Shown in pieces: positions 21,212 through 21,441 of a stretch of 21,441 nt of DNA. Location: NCBI GenBank assembly GCA_035640475.1, contig DASQWC010000115.1, forward strand, positions 1 to 21,441, written 5' to 3'. The DNA is from DASQWC01 sp035640475. GTDB lineage: Bacteria; Actinomycetota; JAICYB01. The translations under genes were made by a program, and so were the position numbers. The number at the start of each line of letters is the position of its first letter. The first letter of the stretch is position 1. Under the pieces are notes generated by a model. The model did no database searches. It saw nothing but the letters and a program-made list of their open reading frames with translations, and was not told the origin of the DNA.

Positions 21212-21441
21212 CCCAGGATGCCGCGTCAGCGGCCCCCTCCAACGGACAGCGGCAGTCGCGTACCGTTGCGTTCTTCGACCTCGACCACGGCGTGCTCGTC
21301 AAGAGCGCACCGGATCTGCTGTCCCAGCACCTCGTCTCCCCGGGACGCGAAGTGGCCGATCGTCTGCACCGCCTCGCCGACCGGCTCACGGGTCCGCTCA
21401 CCGCTCCGGTAGCCGGACGCATGCTGGCGCGCTCGCTCAAA
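21208..21441 (+). CDS. HAD-superfamily protein, N-terminal fragment (possible HAD-PlsC acyltransferase fusion)
   Basis: GTG 21208 lies inside the WS/DGAT stop codon (GTGA), and 78 codons run to the window end. After a polar start (TQDAASAAPSNGQRQSR) the frame has TVAFFDLDHGVLVKSAPDLL, which aligns with HAD motif I (DxDx[TV]). The second conserved Asp is present, but Gly replaces the usual Thr or Val. This position and the neighbouring WS/DGAT gene resemble mycobacterial loci in which a SerB-like HAD domain is fused to PlsC, a lysophosphatidic acid acyltransferase. The acyltransferase part would lie beyond the window, so that assignment is inference. Confidence 0.68.
   Translation, partial: MTQDAASAAPSNGQRQSRTVAFFDLDHGVLVKSAPDLLSQHLVSPGREVADRLHRLADRLTGPLTAPVAGRMLARSLK

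Noticed and set aside
1..21441. Search for CRISPR, tRNA, rRNA, transposon ends and toxin-antitoxin or defence genes
   Set aside because: No repeated spacer structure, no tRNA-like cloverleaf with conserved arms, no transposase or integrase motifs, and no recognised toxin-antitoxin or defence domain were seen on either strand.

Overview
The window is a dense, high-GC (about two thirds G+C by eye) bacterial chromosomal segment with 22 supported protein genes, plus one possible leader peptide. Two genes are cut by the window edges. No rRNA, tRNA, CRISPR array, transposase, integrase or phage gene was seen. There is no gene-free stretch above 300 bases; the longest gap is 137 bases (6221-6357). 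The gene content points to Actinomycetota: a wax-ester synthase/diacylglycerol acyltransferase coupled to a HAD-type gene, an MprAB-like two-component pair, a GH6 glycoside hydrolase, a HrdB/SigA-like sigma factor, frequent GTG/TTG starts, and many starts preceded by a TANNNT -10 box at leaderless distance. The class cannot be fixed from sequence alone.

Layout. (1) 1-1073: a DrrA-like drug-export ATPase (minus, cut at the edge) diverges from a MarR regulator. A perfect 8+8 bp inverted repeat lies over both predicted promoters. (2) 1089-4115: an EamA/DMT permease, then a large secreted DUF6351-like protein with a GCSGG nucleophile-elbow motif. (3) 4092-9930: a histidine kinase/response regulator operon (minus) diverges from a four-gene export operon (plus). 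The export operon encodes a lipoprotein with duplicated CMREHGID modules, a membrane-fusion adaptor carrying a peptidoglycan-binding domain, a MacB-type ATPase and a MacB/FtsX permease. Start and stop codons overlap throughout both operons, and putative response-regulator repeats sit in the gap between them. The kinase ATPase domain carries a clean 60-bp in-frame insertion built of two hairpins. (4) 9927-14733: cyclophilin, a stand-alone phosphohistidine swivel-domain protein lacking its ATP-grasp half, a YjbR-family protein, an aldo/keto reductase and a secreted GH6 enzyme. (5) 14730-17604: TypA/BipA GTPase and, divergently, a sigma-70 factor whose start is overlapped by a 12-codon reading frame with a much better ribosome-binding site. 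(6) 17619-19702: two membrane-anchored zinc-ribbon proteins, an RraA-like protein and a small two-helix membrane protein of lower GC. (7) 19781-21441: WS/DGAT acyltransferase and the start of a HAD-type gene, likely storage-lipid or phospholipid synthesis.

The least conventional signals are the palindromic insertion in the kinase gene, the overlapping leader frame at the sigma-factor start, the recurrent leaderless architecture, and four convergent gene pairs that all overlap at their 3' ends. I did not find a clearly new multi-gene defence or mobile system. The lipoprotein/adaptor/MacB module is the best candidate for an under-characterised system.
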